Source: Plecoglossus altivelis
Taxonomy: Eukaryota > Chordata > Actinopteri > Osmeriformes > Plecoglossidae
Length of the DNA stretch: 64,000 nucleotides
Assembly: GCA_036571765.1 (NCBI GenBank)
Contig: BROE01000012.1
Span: 9,928,874-9,992,873 of the forward strand
Direction of reading: 5' to 3'
Position numbers and translations under genes: made by a program
The notes under the pieces: model-generated
Databases searched by the model: none
Seen by the model: the letters and a program-made list of their open reading frames with translations, nothing else
What the model was told of the DNA's origin: nothing
Part shown: positions 1 to 11,770 of the stretch, piece after piece
Layout: every line of letters starts with the position of its first letter
How positions within the stretch are numbered: position 1 is the first letter of the stretch

Positions 1-640
1 GCAACACAACAACAAAAACTAAGATGATGTGAGAAAGAAAAGGAGGAGAGGGAGATAAAGAAAGAGAAGCAATGAATCCCTCCACAGATGACTCTGAAGT
101 GAAAGGCGAGAGAGAGAGAGAAGCGAGAGAAAACGAAAGAGAGAGAGAAGCACTCCAAACAAACTCTCTAGTCAGTCAAAGTCATAGTTGACGGGAGGTC
201 AGAACAACTGGCCCACATCAGGGAGATACTTTTTTTCCCCTTCCTCTCTCTGTCTAGTCAATTCCTAGCGTAGCTGAACACAGGGTTTGCCTGTGTGTTT
301 GTCTGTGTGTGTGCACTCTGCATGTGTGTGTGTGTACTCTGCATGTGTGTGCGTGCGTGTGCTTGCATGTGTGTGCACTCTGCATGTGCGTGTGTGTGTT
401 TGAGGGCAGGGAATGACTAGTCTGTCATGGCTGAGAGGGAGCCAAGCCTGTTTAAATTGCCTTCTGGCTTCCAAGCTTCTCATCTGCAAACTGGCACCCT
501 CCATTTTCTCTCCTCTCTCCTCTCTCTGTCTGAATGGTGACACCATGCAACTCTGTACTCGTAAACAGAGTCGATACTAACCTGACGCTGCACACAGAGA
601 AACAGAAAGGCAGGCAGGCAAGCCGACAGGTAGGCAGAAC

Positions 641-642
641 GG

Positions 643-726
<84 letters not shown>
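641..726 (+). repeat. (GGCA)n tetranucleotide microsatellite
   Basis: About 21 perfect copies. Open frames across it (Arg/Gln/Ala/Gly on +, Pro/Ala/Cys/Leu on -) are repeat artefacts. Confidence 0.97.
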
Positions 727-729
<3 letters not shown>

Positions 730-1203
730 ACACACAAACTCTCTCTGAAAACCCTAACCCTACAGGTTCACAAATACTTTACAGTCCTTAATTGATAAAA
801 TGCACTTAATCAGGGCGGGGCGCCAGATTCATTCACAACCCCCTCGATGGGAATAGTAGTTTGGCTAGTGGTAAGTGACAATGCTAAATTAGGCCTGTGC
901 TTGACCATTCAACTGATGTGTACGAGTACAACTTATCCAGCCTTTGGGGTCTGTCTGCCGGGTCAATGAGGAGTTCTCCATTTCCATCTCCGCACACGTG
1001 TAACGGGAGCAACGGGAGTAAGGCTTCATGACTCCATCTACGGAAACACAATTAGCCCTGCGGATCTCTCTGACGCATGCATGCACACACGCATCCATCG
1101 CTTGCGTACGTCCACCTCACCGTCCCTGCAAACACACACACATCGCATCGGCCTCACTTTCTCTTCCATTGTTTGTGAGCGAGCGACACAGGCAGGTATG
1201 AAC

Positions 1204-1253
1204 AGAGAGAGAGAGAGAGAGAGGGCGAGGGAGAGAGAAAGAGAGAGAGAGAC
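1204..1253 (+). repeat. (GA)n-rich microsatellite
   Basis: Imperfect GA repeat with GGGCGA interruptions. Confidence 0.9.
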
Positions 1254-1531
1254 AAAGGACAGGAAAAAAAGAAAGAAAACCAGATGGAGAGAATAGGACA
1301 ATGAAAGTGAAACAGCTAGCCAACAGTGCAGACGGTGTATTAAATAAGTAATGAGATGAAATATGAAACAAGGATGAGATAAAAGAGATATTCTAAATAA
1401 ACCAGTCTCGTTCAACCCCTTATGTGGCCACGTCACATCAACAAACATCTATTTGGCACCAAGTAAGTTGATGGTGTCTGTGTAAAAAAACAAGGTAACT
1501 ATTCTATTCCCTTGTGGTCTCCCCCACGCTC

Positions 1532-1538
<7 letters not shown>

Positions 1539-1569
<31 letters not shown>
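1539..1569 (+). repeat. (CA)n microsatellite
   Basis: Near-perfect CA dinucleotide run. Confidence 0.95.
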
Positions 1570-1572
<3 letters not shown>

Positions 1573-1765
1573 TGCCCTCCTCAGTCCATACACAGACACA
1601 TACATATGCTGTCCTACTGTAGCCAGCAACCCCAAGCAAACTGTACCCTGATTTAACCCTCCCAGGCAAGTGAATGTGACTCCACAGGTAGTCCTTAAAA
1701 CCCATTTCTAATGGTAAGTCTTTTCACAAGGCTCTCATGCAGGGTAGCCGAGTGTGTTGGAGAGT

Positions 1766-1806
1766 TTGTGTGTGTGTGTGTGTGTATGTGTGTGTGTTTG
1801 TGTGCC
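1766..1806 (+). repeat. (GT)n microsatellite
   Basis: Interrupted GT run; further TG-rich sequence continues to about 1925. Confidence 0.9.
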
Positions 1807-2160
1807 TGTGTGATTGCAGGACGGGTGGGTGTAACATTTTGTGTGTCAGTGAGAGAGCGTACATACATGACTGGTGTGTGTGTGCATGGCTGGTGTGTGC
1901 GTGTGTGCATGACCAGTGTGTGTGTGGCAAGGCAGCCTTGGTTGTACAGAGTAGTCTGGCTAAGTGCCATCATGCCGTGCTGCGCCGTTCCCCCCCCTCC
2001 CCTCCCCCCCACTAGACAGCACTAAAGTGGTCCCACAGCCCTCCGCCCTCCTCCCTACAATGTTGCCATGGCAACACAACTCACACCATGGAAGGTGGCA
2101 GAATGGATAGGTAGGAACACTTAGGAAGACTCCTAGGATGGTGACAATGACAAAGAGACT

Positions 2161-2183
2161 GAGGGAGGGAGGGAGGGAGGGAG
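2161..2183 (+). repeat. (GGGA)n short tandem repeat
   Basis: About five to six copies. Confidence 0.9.
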
Positions 2184-2689
2184 AACGAGTCTTTTGACTC
2201 TTTACAGTTGTTTACCGTTACCTTTAGAAAGGACTGTACTGTACCCTAACCTTGTACTGTACCCTATCCTTGAAAACTATGCCAGGTAAGACATTTTTTA
2301 CAATCAGAGACGTTTTCAGGTTAAAAACAATCCTTCCAAAGCCACAATCTAACTTGGAACAGTAAATTCCATTAACTTTCATCTTACACCAACACAATAA
2401 AGCAGCTATTACAATTTAGGCCAAGATAGAACTGAATTTGAGAAAGAGAGAGTGTGTGTGAGTGAGAGAGAGAGAGGGCAAGGACAAGAGACAGAGAAGA
2501 GAGGAAAAAACCACGATGCACTCTGGCACTTAGCAAATTGCTGAATTTAGCTCCGGTAAATAATAGCACCTATTTCTGCAACAGCTCTGATGTGGATGCT
2601 TCTAGTCTGCAACCTTTCTCCTTTGTTTACTGTGTGTGTGTGTAACAGTGTCACCCACACAAACAAGTCTATCATCCCACAAGCCTACA

Positions 2690-3420
2690 TATCAAAAGCT
2701 CGCGACATTCCGGTGGTAATAGAAGTTTCCCCCCCACGGGAGTTTGAAGAATTAGGACTCATCCCGCACTACAACGCAAACGTCGTCAAGGCAAAGGCGT
2801 AGAGAGTGGAGATGAATCCATCTCTGACACGGGGACGTGTCACCTCGCCCGTGCCGGGTCCCGCAGCGAACCCGATTCCGCGCTCGTCGAAAAAAAAAGG
2901 GAAGAGGGCAAATGCGCTAGCGCAGCGCGCAGTTACCATCTGCATTTCAAAACAAGACCCCCCCCCCCTCTCCCTTTCTTATCCCGAGGCAGCCCAGACT
3001 AGGTGCGAATTGAACTGAAGTAGTAGCGGGTGGTGGAACACAAACAAGTTTTTCTTCGAGGGTTTTAACGGAGCTCAACAAGAAAATTGCAAACGGGATA
3101 GAGGGTGGAGGGGAGAGGGAGGGCGGCAGAAAAAGTTTCCCATGCTAAGGTTGGAAAGTGCTGATATTAGAAGGCTAGCGGGTGGTAATGGAACGCATTA
3201 ATCTTTGGGGGTGGCGAATCCCATAATGCAGTGCGTGTTGTCAGAGGACGGCGGAGGAGGGAGAGCAGGCAACGAGGGAGATGGCGGCCATGACACATTT
3301 CAATCTGGGAGGAATACGCCTCGGCATCCTCGCCGGCGAGCGCAGAAACGCCAACTTGCTGATGCCAAGGCATGCGCACTTAACTTTAATACCCAACACA
3401 CACTCACAAGGGGCGCTAGG
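2690..3420. promoter_or_regulatory. CpG-rich promoter-like island
   Basis: About 26 CpGs fall in the first 300 bp, far above the surroundings. The palindrome GCGCTAGCGC (2914-2923) and an inverted repeat with GACACG/CGTGTC arms (2826-2841) are present. A Staf/ZNF143-type site at 3218-3235 (ATCCCATAATGCAGTGCG, 16 of 18 consensus positions) and a YY1-type ATGGCGGCCATG at 3281-3292 follow. Together these are typical of a CpG-island promoter. No gene attached to it was recognised; short open frames here show no known domain. Confidence 0.45.
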
Positions 3421-3559
3421 AAATCATTTAGACTGTCCTCTCACAAACATAAGAAACACAGACATCTTCCTGAAATGTTCACACACATTCATACTACTAC
3501 CATTACAAATGAGTGACCCGAATCCACCATTGATGAATACAACGTCATGGTTCTAATGA

Positions 3560-4750
3560 TAACAATAATATCATTTATATGATTTAATAAAATGAGCTAA
3601 TGCACTGGTCATATATTTTAGCGTGTAGAGACGTTTTTCCTTTTGTTGGTCCTTTTCCGCCCTCATACAGTCACTGACTCCGATATTAAATGCTAAAGCC
3701 TTAGCATTAAAAGGATGAGTAAGAAGTTTTGACAACGTAAGAGTGGGTGAACATTTTCAGCATATCTGGAAGGCATTTCAATAAATCTGGAAGTAAATTC
3801 AGTTGTCGATTTGCAATTTTACAGAAACAAGAGCAAAACAGCTTTAAACTGGACCAAAACAAAAAAAAGACATGACATATTGATCTTGAAAAAGCAAAAC
3901 ATTTTCTGAAAGGGATCTGGAAGAGATCTGGAATTTGAATGAACGTAAAGATCTTTTGCTCTGTTGCTAATTAAGTTTTAATGTTCTGAAACATCACAAT
4001 TTCACCAAACATAAATAAGGTCTCGGTGAACAAAAGAATCATGTGACATCAAGACTGTGTTGGGTGTCCACCCATTGAGATAACATGCATTTTAAATGTC
4101 ATTTTGAAACCAAAATCCCTGTCCTTTCTTTGATCCTGTGGTGACAATTTGCGTGTGTGACAATAAAATTGGGAATAACTTGACAGGCCCTCTATATGTG
4201 TTTGTGTTATTGTTTTCATGGTGTGAGATTTGAAACAACGTCCAAATGATGAAACACCACAAAAGAGATGAGAGTAGAGATTGGATCTCAGTGTGGTCCG
4301 ATGGTCTAATCATTTCCATTCTGCTGAGGGTGAGGCCACTAGCATTTCCTCCAAATTCATTATTTGGAACCAAAAACTAGATAGAAAAAAGATTACAAAA
4401 TGAGATCAAAAAATTGGAAAACATCTTTCATTATTTTTCCATAGCAACCAAACACACCATGCAGACATAAATAACTCCAAATCATCGCTTGTCACGCTGA
4501 TAGACAGTAAGTGGAACATTACCAAGTCGTGGAGGAGGCTTCGAGGCATGACAAATTTAGGTTAGGTAGGTCGATTTATTGTGATCGTAAACTACTCTTT
4601 AGGCCTCAACTGTGCCAGTTTCATCTAAGGATAAATGGGATGAACAGATCAGAATGATTACTCTCTCATCCTTTCTCTGTCACACACAAGTAAGTACATG
4701 CATATACTGTATATGCATGCTTAGACACACACACACAGGTTTCTTTTGCT
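3560..4750. other. AT-rich single-copy stretch
   Basis: No gene, repeat array or motif that I can support. Confidence 0.6.
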
Positions 4751-4769
4751 GCTCCTCACTAAACAAGAA

Positions 4770-5055
4770 TCCTGGCCCTGGCCCTGCCCCTCTGGTCCTC
4801 TGGTCCTGGCCCTGCCCCTCTGGCCCTAACCCCCCCCTGCCCCTGGTCCTCTGCCCCTCTGGCCCTAACCCCCCCCTGCCCCTGGTCCTCTGCCCCTCTG
4901 GCCCTAACCCCCCCCTGCCCCTGGTCCTCTGCCCCTCTGGCCCTAACGCCCCCCTGCCTTTTTGTGGTCCTGCCTGCCCTTCTGGCCCTAAACACTCCCC
5001 CTTGCCCCTGCCCCTGGCCCTTTGGCCCTAACCCCCCCATGCCCCTGGCCTGAAC
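4770..5055 (+). repeat. 39-bp C-rich minisatellite
   Basis: Units begin with GCCCCTCTGGCCCTAAC at 4814, 4853, 4892 and 4931, exact 39-bp spacing, with degraded units on both sides. Because 39 is a multiple of three, frames stay open on both strands (Pro/Leu/Gly-rich); these are not genes. Confidence 0.93.
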
Positions 5056-5059
5056 ACAG

Positions 5060-5830
5060 GTGACCGCTTGGAGCACTTGGGCTGTTGTAGTTGGTCACTA
5101 TTCCTGGCTGGACAGGAAGAAGGACAGCAGGATGGGTTTCAAAAAGAAACCCACACTGGCCGACACTTCGGCCAGAGAGAGAGGACACTTCCTGCATGCA
5201 TGTGTGGGGGTTTGTTTTCCTGGACTGCTGCTCCCAGCAAGCATAGATGTCGAGTTTTATTTCTTGTGAGACCAATAAATCTTTTTTTCTTGTAATTCCT
5301 TGTCCTTTCATGCGCATGCTTTCAGGCATGTGAATGCGCACACCACACACACAAACACACACACATGCACGCTCTTCTGCCATCTTTGTTGGCGGCACGG
5401 TAATCAGGCCCAGGGTATCAATGTAGCCCTGAGGCCTCCTCCAATAACAACACAGAAAGAATAAATATCTCATTTTAGTACCTTTAAATGAGTAACTTTG
5501 TTGCCTTCCTGCCCGACGGGGCCTTGACAAGAGCTGGAGGACGTGTGATGCAGTATGCATGATATTCGCCGGAGCTCCTCCACCTCCACGCTGCTGGATG
5601 ACTGTGAACCTTGAAAATCCTGCACTGGACCAGACGCACCAGCCCCAACACCACGGAGAGTGTGGATGAGACAGGGCTGGAGTGGTGCGGCAGGGGGGGT
5701 GGGGTGGGGGTGGGGGGGGGGGCAGTTGACCTTTCCTTAAAAAACCTTGCAGAGGCTGGGAGGGTGGTGGGGGGGTAGCAAGGAGCGCTGTAGGAAAGTA
5801 AAGGGCTGGCATTTTGGATGAGATCATTAG
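5060..5830. other. non-coding stretch with CA and G runs
   Basis: CA-rich at 5337-5368; G-rich with runs of up to 10 G at 5690-5775. No coding signal beyond chance open frames. Confidence 0.6.
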
Positions 5831-6075
5831 TGGTATTATTATTTTTAGTGGAACCCCCTTGTACCCCCAGTGTAATCAGGGAGTGTAAACAGGAGCTGGC
5901 ATCATCTGCACGCCAATTAGGGATGATGAGAGTGAGTTGAGATGCTGTACACAGTAGGCGCAGCATAATCAGCCAAAACCCATACTTTGATGCCGGCCGT
6001 GATATCTCACCTAATGTTTTCAAGGCTAATTGCGAGTAATTAGTACGAGGTAAAGGTAATTGTAACCGCGGGAGT
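5830..6075. promoter_or_regulatory. candidate conserved regulatory island
   Basis: Repeat-free block with several homeodomain-type cores: CGCCAATTAGGG near 5911, GGCTAATTGCGAGTAATTAG near 6024, GGTAATTGTAACC near 6055. Called by appearance only. Confidence 0.35.
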
Positions 6076-6395
6076 CGTTGTGTGTGTGTGTCTCTGTGTG
6101 TGCCTGGATGCCTGTTTTTGCCGGTTGTCTGTGTGCGCACGTGCATTTCTGCGCGATGGCGTGTGTGTTTGTGTGCATGCGTGTGTGGCAGGACACGTTG
6201 CAGAACGTATTCACGGAGGAACGACAGCATGGATGACAAGCGTGGGGAGCATGGGACTTGAAGATGTCGCCACGCTGCCAGTCGCCTCGAGGGCAAGCAG
6301 GGTGAGGTGATAATGATATCATATAAGGGAAAAACGGGGAGAGAGAGAGAGAGAGAGAGAGAGACACAGAGAGATAAAGTCACAGAGAGAGAGAT
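6076..6395. repeat. TG-rich and (GA)n low-complexity sequence
   Basis: TG-rich at 6078-6190; GA repeat at 6338-6366 and continuing to 6392. Confidence 0.85.
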
Positions 6396-6824
6396 TTTTT
6401 TATCCTCTCCCATGGATTCCAGGTCTCTCTAATCACTTAGTTGAGAATTTACCAGAAGTCAACAATGGGGCCATCGACCTTCCAGTGAAGACCTCTGAAT
6501 GACTCCCTTCTGCCTCACTTTGTACATCAGTGGAACAGTAATAACATCTCGCAAGTTAATTAACCAATGACACCCACTCAAGAACCAAAGGGAAAAATAT
6601 ATTTGGGGAGAAAAAAGTCTGAAATTGTATTTAAAAAAAAGAAGGCAATGAAGTCCCTGTAACAAATCCAGTTCAAAGCCATCATGCGATTCTGATTGGA
6701 TGGAATAGATCGAATGACCGTGTGGATTGCTGGTTCTGATTGGAACCCTCCTGAGGTGTACCCAGCACCAGAACAAGGAGGTTCCTCTGACAGCACGAGT
6801 CCAGAGCGTTCCTTCTCATGGACA

Positions 6825-6897
6825 GGGGGTGGGACGGGGGACGGGGGGGTGGGACGGGGGACGGGGGGGTGGGACAGGGGACGGACGGATGGGGGGG
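6825..6897 (+). repeat. G-rich minisatellite, about 23-bp unit
   Basis: Three copies of a GGGGTGGGACGGGGGACGG-type unit. G-clusters could form G-quadruplexes. Confidence 0.85.
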
Positions 6898-6899
6898 GC

Positions 6900-7495
6900 T
6901 CTCAATAGGATTGTAAGCCTGGTTGTGGCTCCAGACTGGAGAGAGCTACTGTAAGAGCTTACAATAACTCGGAGCTAATGTGGAGGAGCAACAGACAAGA
7001 GGATGAAGATGGAAGAGAGGAAGGGGAGCTTTCTGGTGTCTGCCATGGCCAACTGTTATACATGCTGCATTTTGTATATGTGCAACATACTATAGCTATA
7101 TTGTATATACATCTGTACATGTACATGTCCACCCCATGTACTTTTATAAGAGATGTATTATTTGGTGAGGCTGTCTGGTTAGTAATGTTTCAGTTTTTGT
7201 TTCCTTGTTCCTTGTGGTACGATTATTGTAACATAAAACATATTAAGCTTTGGTGTTTTGTTAGCATGCACTCCTTTCAGACCACCAAACATGACATGGG
7301 CTTCGTAGGCCTTTCTGTCTCTTGTCAGACATAAACAGTTCAACGGCAGGGTTGAAACAGCTTCTTTGGATCCACGCAACGTCTGCTTTGGCCCCTTTTA
7401 GACACGTTGAAAATGGTGGTTGTGACCGGCACAGCACAGCACCATTAAATAAAAACACTTTTAACATGTCAGGGTGACTCTGAAGATTACACGAG
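6900..7495. other. single-copy, no feature seen
   Basis: AT-rich; short ATGTACATGT-type palindromes near 7118. Nothing else. Confidence 0.5.
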
Positions 7496-7499
7496 AGAG

Positions 7500-7955
7500 G
7501 ACCTTAGACCTCTGTCTCCATCTCCCCCCTCAACCTCTTGACCCCTCCTCCCCCCCTATTCCTCTCCCCCTATTCCTCCCCCCTCTCCCTTATCTCAGTC
7601 AGCCTCTCTCCACTTTCCCTCACTGCTCTTCCTCTCTCTTTCACCCTCTGCAACCTTTACCCTGGTCTCTTTCTTCCCCTCCTCTAACCTCTTCTGCGGC
7701 TGCATCCCTTTTTTCACCATGTCTCTGACTCATTGCAAATGCATTAGAGGTGACTGGGAAGGTTGGCTCGGCTTCTGTCGGTACTAAATTGGTGCAGACA
7801 GAACGTGGACAGAGAGAAAGGAAGAGAGCGTGGGAGACTGAGAGAAAGAGAAAGAGAGAAAGTAAGGGTACGGGAGAAAGAGGGACACAATGGAAAGAGA
7901 GAGAGACAGAAAGAGAGAGACAAAAAGAGAGAGACGGAAAGAGAGCGAGTGAACG
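7500..7955. repeat. pyrimidine tract followed by purine tract
   Basis: CT-rich at 7500-7735 and GA-rich at 7800-7955; both generate spurious open frames. Confidence 0.85.
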
Positions 7956-7984
7956 ATAACAAACAACAAAATGTCAGCATCTCA

Positions 7985-8110
7985 TCTGGAGGCCGAGTGC
8001 TGCAACACATGCCCTGATTGACTCGCCCGCGCCCCGCCAGAACCTCCACTCCGCTGAACATTGTTCGCTAAATGTCAGCTTGCCGCTCGGCCGACAAGGC
8101 TGTGGTGAGC
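7985..8110. promoter_or_regulatory. candidate regulatory island with SOX-like core
   Basis: Repeat-free, CpG-containing block with GAACATTGTTCGC, a SOX-type core. Weak, by appearance. Confidence 0.25.
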
Positions 8111-8520
8111 GTGGGACCGGCCACAGAGACACCGGCAGGAGTCAAGGGTTCAAACAAATAGGCAGGGGTCAGAGAAATAACAGGGGTCTAATTCAATCCA
8201 ATCACATGATTGTTTCCTATGAGGTGGGGGGTTATTAGAACCGTTTTTTTCCCAGGCAGAGAGATGCTTCCTAGTCAGATGGTCGCGCTCACACTGTGGC
8301 TAAAGAGAATGGTGGATCACAGAAAGGTGTTCAACCACAGGAAGGAACCCTATAAGTTAAGGTAATTATACGACAAAATACATGGAGACAATCGGACAAA
8401 AAACATTGATTTTAGCTCCAACACTTATTCCACTTTGCTAAAAGGGGTTCTTTAGAAAAGCCAGTCCACCCCCTTCTCTACCTCTCCCTCCATCTGTGTA
8501 ACAGGCTGGAGAGAGGTTTT

Positions 8521-9195
8521 ATGAGTAGGCAGTCCAACATCCGTTCACCCACATTGAAGCTAGCCAGCTGCCGTGCAAAGGTGCTTGGCCCCATCATTCA
8601 GGGCACAAACGGAAGCACTCCAATCAAGAGCTGGAACATTCAACACTTTAGCTGCAATGTAGGTGCTTGTAGGGTGCTTGGGCATTTTATTTCACTTTCA
8701 TGCTGTCTACAAGTGCCATTTCCACCTACTCAGCATGTAACTTCAACTGGTCAGATTTTTTCTCTCCCACCCCTTTCGACACAACCACCTGCGAGTAATC
8801 CCGCTCGCCCACCAGCGGTTCCCCCCGTAACCCTGGCTAGAAAGGTGCGGCCTGTGCCAAAATACTTCTCTGCCCCCCCATCACCACCATCATACGCGAT
8901 GCAAAAGGCTGGGTTTGTTCGTTTTTTTTCTTCCCACCCAATGTCCTTTTTTAAAATGTCCTCTTTTCTTCCCTCAAGGTTAGAAGAAACTTGGAAGCAG
9001 CTTTTGAGTGTATGTATTACATGCACATTACACACGATACTCAATACTCCTCTCAACCTTTGCAAAGAACTTTTCCAGCCGAGTTTTCAAGGATCCATGA
9101 CCTCTGACTCCTGGACGCTATGGAGCTTCAGCAAGTCATTGTGGCATTGGTACAATAAAAGTTCCTTCAAAATGAAAAGGAGGGAGAAGGAGTAG
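8521..9195 (+). CDS. 224-codon open reading frame, doubtful
   Basis: ATG-initiated frame across mostly non-repetitive DNA, unlike the other long open frames here. The product has a Pro-rich middle and a basic C-terminus (KMKRREKE). No domain, signal peptide or membrane helix recognised. The upstream context is not a clear promoter. About one such frame could arise by chance in a window this size, so I regard it as probably not a gene. Confidence 0.12.
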   Translation: MSRQSNIRSPTLKLASCRAKVLGPIIQGTNGSTPIKSWNIQHFSCNVGACRVLGHFISLSCCLQVPFPPTQHVTSTGQIFSLPPLSTQPPASNPARPPAVPPVTLARKVRPVPKYFSAPPSPPSYAMQKAGFVRFFSSHPMSFFKMSSFLPSRLEETWKQLLSVCITCTLHTILNTPLNLCKELFQPSFQGSMTSDSWTLWSFSKSLWHWYNKSSFKMKRREKE

Positions 9196-9480
9196 AGGAG
9201 GTGAGGGGTGGAGGGGGGAGGTGAGGGGCGGAGAGGGGAAGGTGGGATCGCACTGAAAAACAACTGGACTTCCCCAGGGAGAGCAAAGAGAGGGTTGGAA
9301 CCTTCTGGAATCGTCCGTGAAAAAGGGTGTTCAACAGAAGCACAAGAGACATCCTCCTTGTCCCCACAACCTTCGCCTACACACACACACACACATACAT
9401 GTGCACACACACAAATACACACACACACAACGCCACATCCCCTCGTCCCCACACACACACACCAACACCCAACCTTTGTA
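9190..9480. repeat. G/A-rich tract and CA-rich microsatellites
   Basis: GGA-rich at 9178-9244; CA runs at 9377-9432 and 9450-9464. Confidence 0.85.
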
Positions 9481-11480
9481 TAATGCAATAGGACAAAGCG
9501 TGTGAGATGCAGCTGGGGGCTGGGGGTACACAGGGTGGGGTAGGGGGGAGAAATGAAGCTGTTTCCTTTAGTATCAATATTATGACTTGGAGCATGAAGA
9601 GGCTAGAGGTTCGGGGGACTCGTCACTGTAAAGTGTTCTTTCATGTTCTCCGAGTACTCTCCCTTTCTCCCTCCCTTCCTCCCTCCCTCCCTCTCTTTAT
9701 TGCTTGGTCTCTCCATCAAGTGAGGAGGAGAGAAAAGGACGGTGGTACCCATGAGGCAGAGTTCTGAGTGGCAGACCGACTCCCTGAGCCTCGAGTGAAG
9801 CTCCTCCTTCTCCTTTGACACCTCAGGACTGTCCCCTGTCTTCTTCCTTCCACTGCTGTCCCCACGCAACTCGTTTCTTGCAAGATGATGTTCCGTCTCC
9901 TTTTCACTCCCTCTCTTTCTCTCCCCGCTCTCTCTTGCCAACGCTCTCTCTGTCGGAGAGATATCAGTCTTTCTCAGGCTACCGCTGGTATCTCCCTGAG
10001 CAGTGTGGGGGGGGGGGGGGAAGGGAAGGGAAGGTCATTAGTGACATTGAGAAAAGAAAAAGAAAGGGATGAGAGTCTGATAAAAAAAAACAAAGAAGAG
10101 AGAAAGGAAAGATTAAAAAACAAAAGGGGAGAAGGATTAGGAACACGGTGACATGGCCATCAAAGAATAAAAGCAAGAATGAGAGAGAATGAAGAGAGGT
10201 GTGCGTGTGTGTGTGTTTGTGTGTACCGTGGGATTTAGCAGTTCTCCATGGGATTGGTACTGAACCTCAGTCACCTGTATCCCTCGCATAGTTCCATCAC
10301 AACACTTTTTTTCTGAAGATCCTCCACAAATCCAAAACATTTCCTCCCAGTCTCCTCACACTTTGTGGCCGTAAACTTGGTGCGTAAACAAATGCAGCGT
10401 CTCCTGTGCAAAGCTGTAGGGATAAACAGCTATTTAAGGGTAACAGCTGAATTTTCCAAAATGTCTAGGTTCGCAAGCGTTCTCCATCAGCCTTCAAGAT
10501 GAGCATTTATTTAGGATCGCTGACATGAAAGAAGCAAAAAAATGCATCTAGGTTGTCCTACGCAACTAAACACTTAATTTCCTTTCCTGCCGAGTGTGTG
10601 TGTGTGTGTACCGTGGAACGCAGTTCAAACACAACGTAGAGCGGAAGTCACAAACAATCACTTAATTATGCTGTGAAGTTTCCCTCCTCTCCCTTGTGAC
10701 CTAGTTTTTCAGACTTTTCCCCCCCCTGGCTCCAGAGAGGGGAACGTTCTGGATTCCACTGGGAGCGTCAACTCTCCCTGAGGTGGGAGGAGTGAGGACA
10801 CAGGAAGTCCCACGCGGCGTGGAGACAGAGGCGACGGAGGCCTTTGCGAGCGAGCTGCTCACCTCGTGGGACGCCATGAAAAAAAAGGAGGAAAGAAGAA
10901 AGATAAAGGAAAACACCTTGCCACAAATAAAGGCTTCGCTGCTTTCTGTTTGTCAGATAAACAAAACGACATCATGAATAAGTATGACGACGATGAAGAC
11001 ATCGTTATGCAATCAGTGTCTCGATGCCTCTTTTTTTGTTTTATCTTCGGGTTGTTAACTGATTTGGTTTATGAAGAAGCAGTTTGTGTTGTCCGTAACG
11101 TTGCACTTTCTCATTGGCAAGCACAATGTCCTCTTCTGCAAAGTATTGTACAGAAATACTGTCGACGTGAGAACAGAGGTGACAAGATGAGAACAGAGGA
11201 GAGGAGAAAATACAGAAAAAGGAAATTATTCTTTGATACAGCAGTCAGCCTCCTCTGTCCATTCTTTCAATCACCATTTCCACCTGACAACTCAGCCAAC
11301 AAGCCAGGCTGCAACAGCAGAATGTCTTCTATTCCTGGAGACGCCGTTCATGTGCCTGACCGCCCCCAGCTTCCTGGCCTCGAGAACCCTGCCATGTCTC
11401 ACACACGCCCATCACCTTCCTATTTAACCAGTTACTTAACCTTTAAACCCTGTCTTCCTCCCCCCCCTTCGTCAGGATAT
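9480..11480. other. non-coding with scattered low complexity
   Basis: CCCT-type repeats at 9660-9698, a 14-G run ending near 10020, purine tract at 10020-10135, GT at 10202-10224. The remainder is single-copy. A long open frame from about 10866 starts at GTG and carries no recognisable domain. Confidence 0.55.
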
Positions 11481-11489
11481 TCTGACACC

Positions 11490-11770
11490 ATGTAATTGAC
11501 AATGCAGGGGCCATGCCCCAAACAACCTCACCACCTTCCTCCCAACTCTCCCAGCTCCTGCCCGCCCGTCCCATCCTTCGCCTAATTGTGCAGGGATAAT
11601 CATTAGTGACTGCGTTAGGAGTCGTTTGAAATTAATCAGCGCGCCGGCCTGCGGTGACCCTGGCATCTCCGACCCTGTCAGGTTTTGTAGCCAATCACGA
11701 TGCTGCATTTTAATTCGCGCCTCCCTCGTTTGGCCATCCATCCATCCCTGCAAGGTGAATCTGAAAGAAG
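11490..11770. promoter_or_regulatory. candidate conserved regulatory island
   Basis: Repeat-free block with many TAAT cores (TGTAATTGACAATG, CGCCTAATTGTGC, GATAATCATTAGTGAC, GAAATTAATCAGCGCG, TTTTAATTCGCGC) and an NF-Y-type AGCCAATCACGA. Called by appearance only. Confidence 0.38.

Larger units (their letters stand above)
1..2600. other. non-coding, repeat-rich left edge
   Basis: Purine tract at 1-155, TG-rich sequence at 286-404, then (GGCA)n, GA, CA, GT and GGGA repeats listed separately. Between them lies single-copy sequence in which I see no gene. Confidence 0.7.

Noticed and set aside
452..791. Open frames rich in Cys/Leu/Pro/Ala or Gly/Arg/Gln on both strands
   Set aside because: Produced by the (GGCA)n microsatellite.
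2235..2275. Repeated CTGTACCCTA, telomere-like at first sight
   Set aside because: Only two imperfect copies and not a TTAGGG array.
3281..3556. 91-codon frame starting at the ATGGCGGCCATG
   Set aside because: The ATG is part of a YY1-type motif; the predicted product has no recognisable domain.
4988..6413. Minus-strand open frames of about 280 and 310 codons
   Set aside because: They run through CA, G-run and GA repeats and a regulatory-looking island; no domain and no promoter.
10866..11495. 209-codon plus-strand frame
   Set aside because: Starts at GTG, has no recognisable domain, and includes Lys-rich A-run translation.
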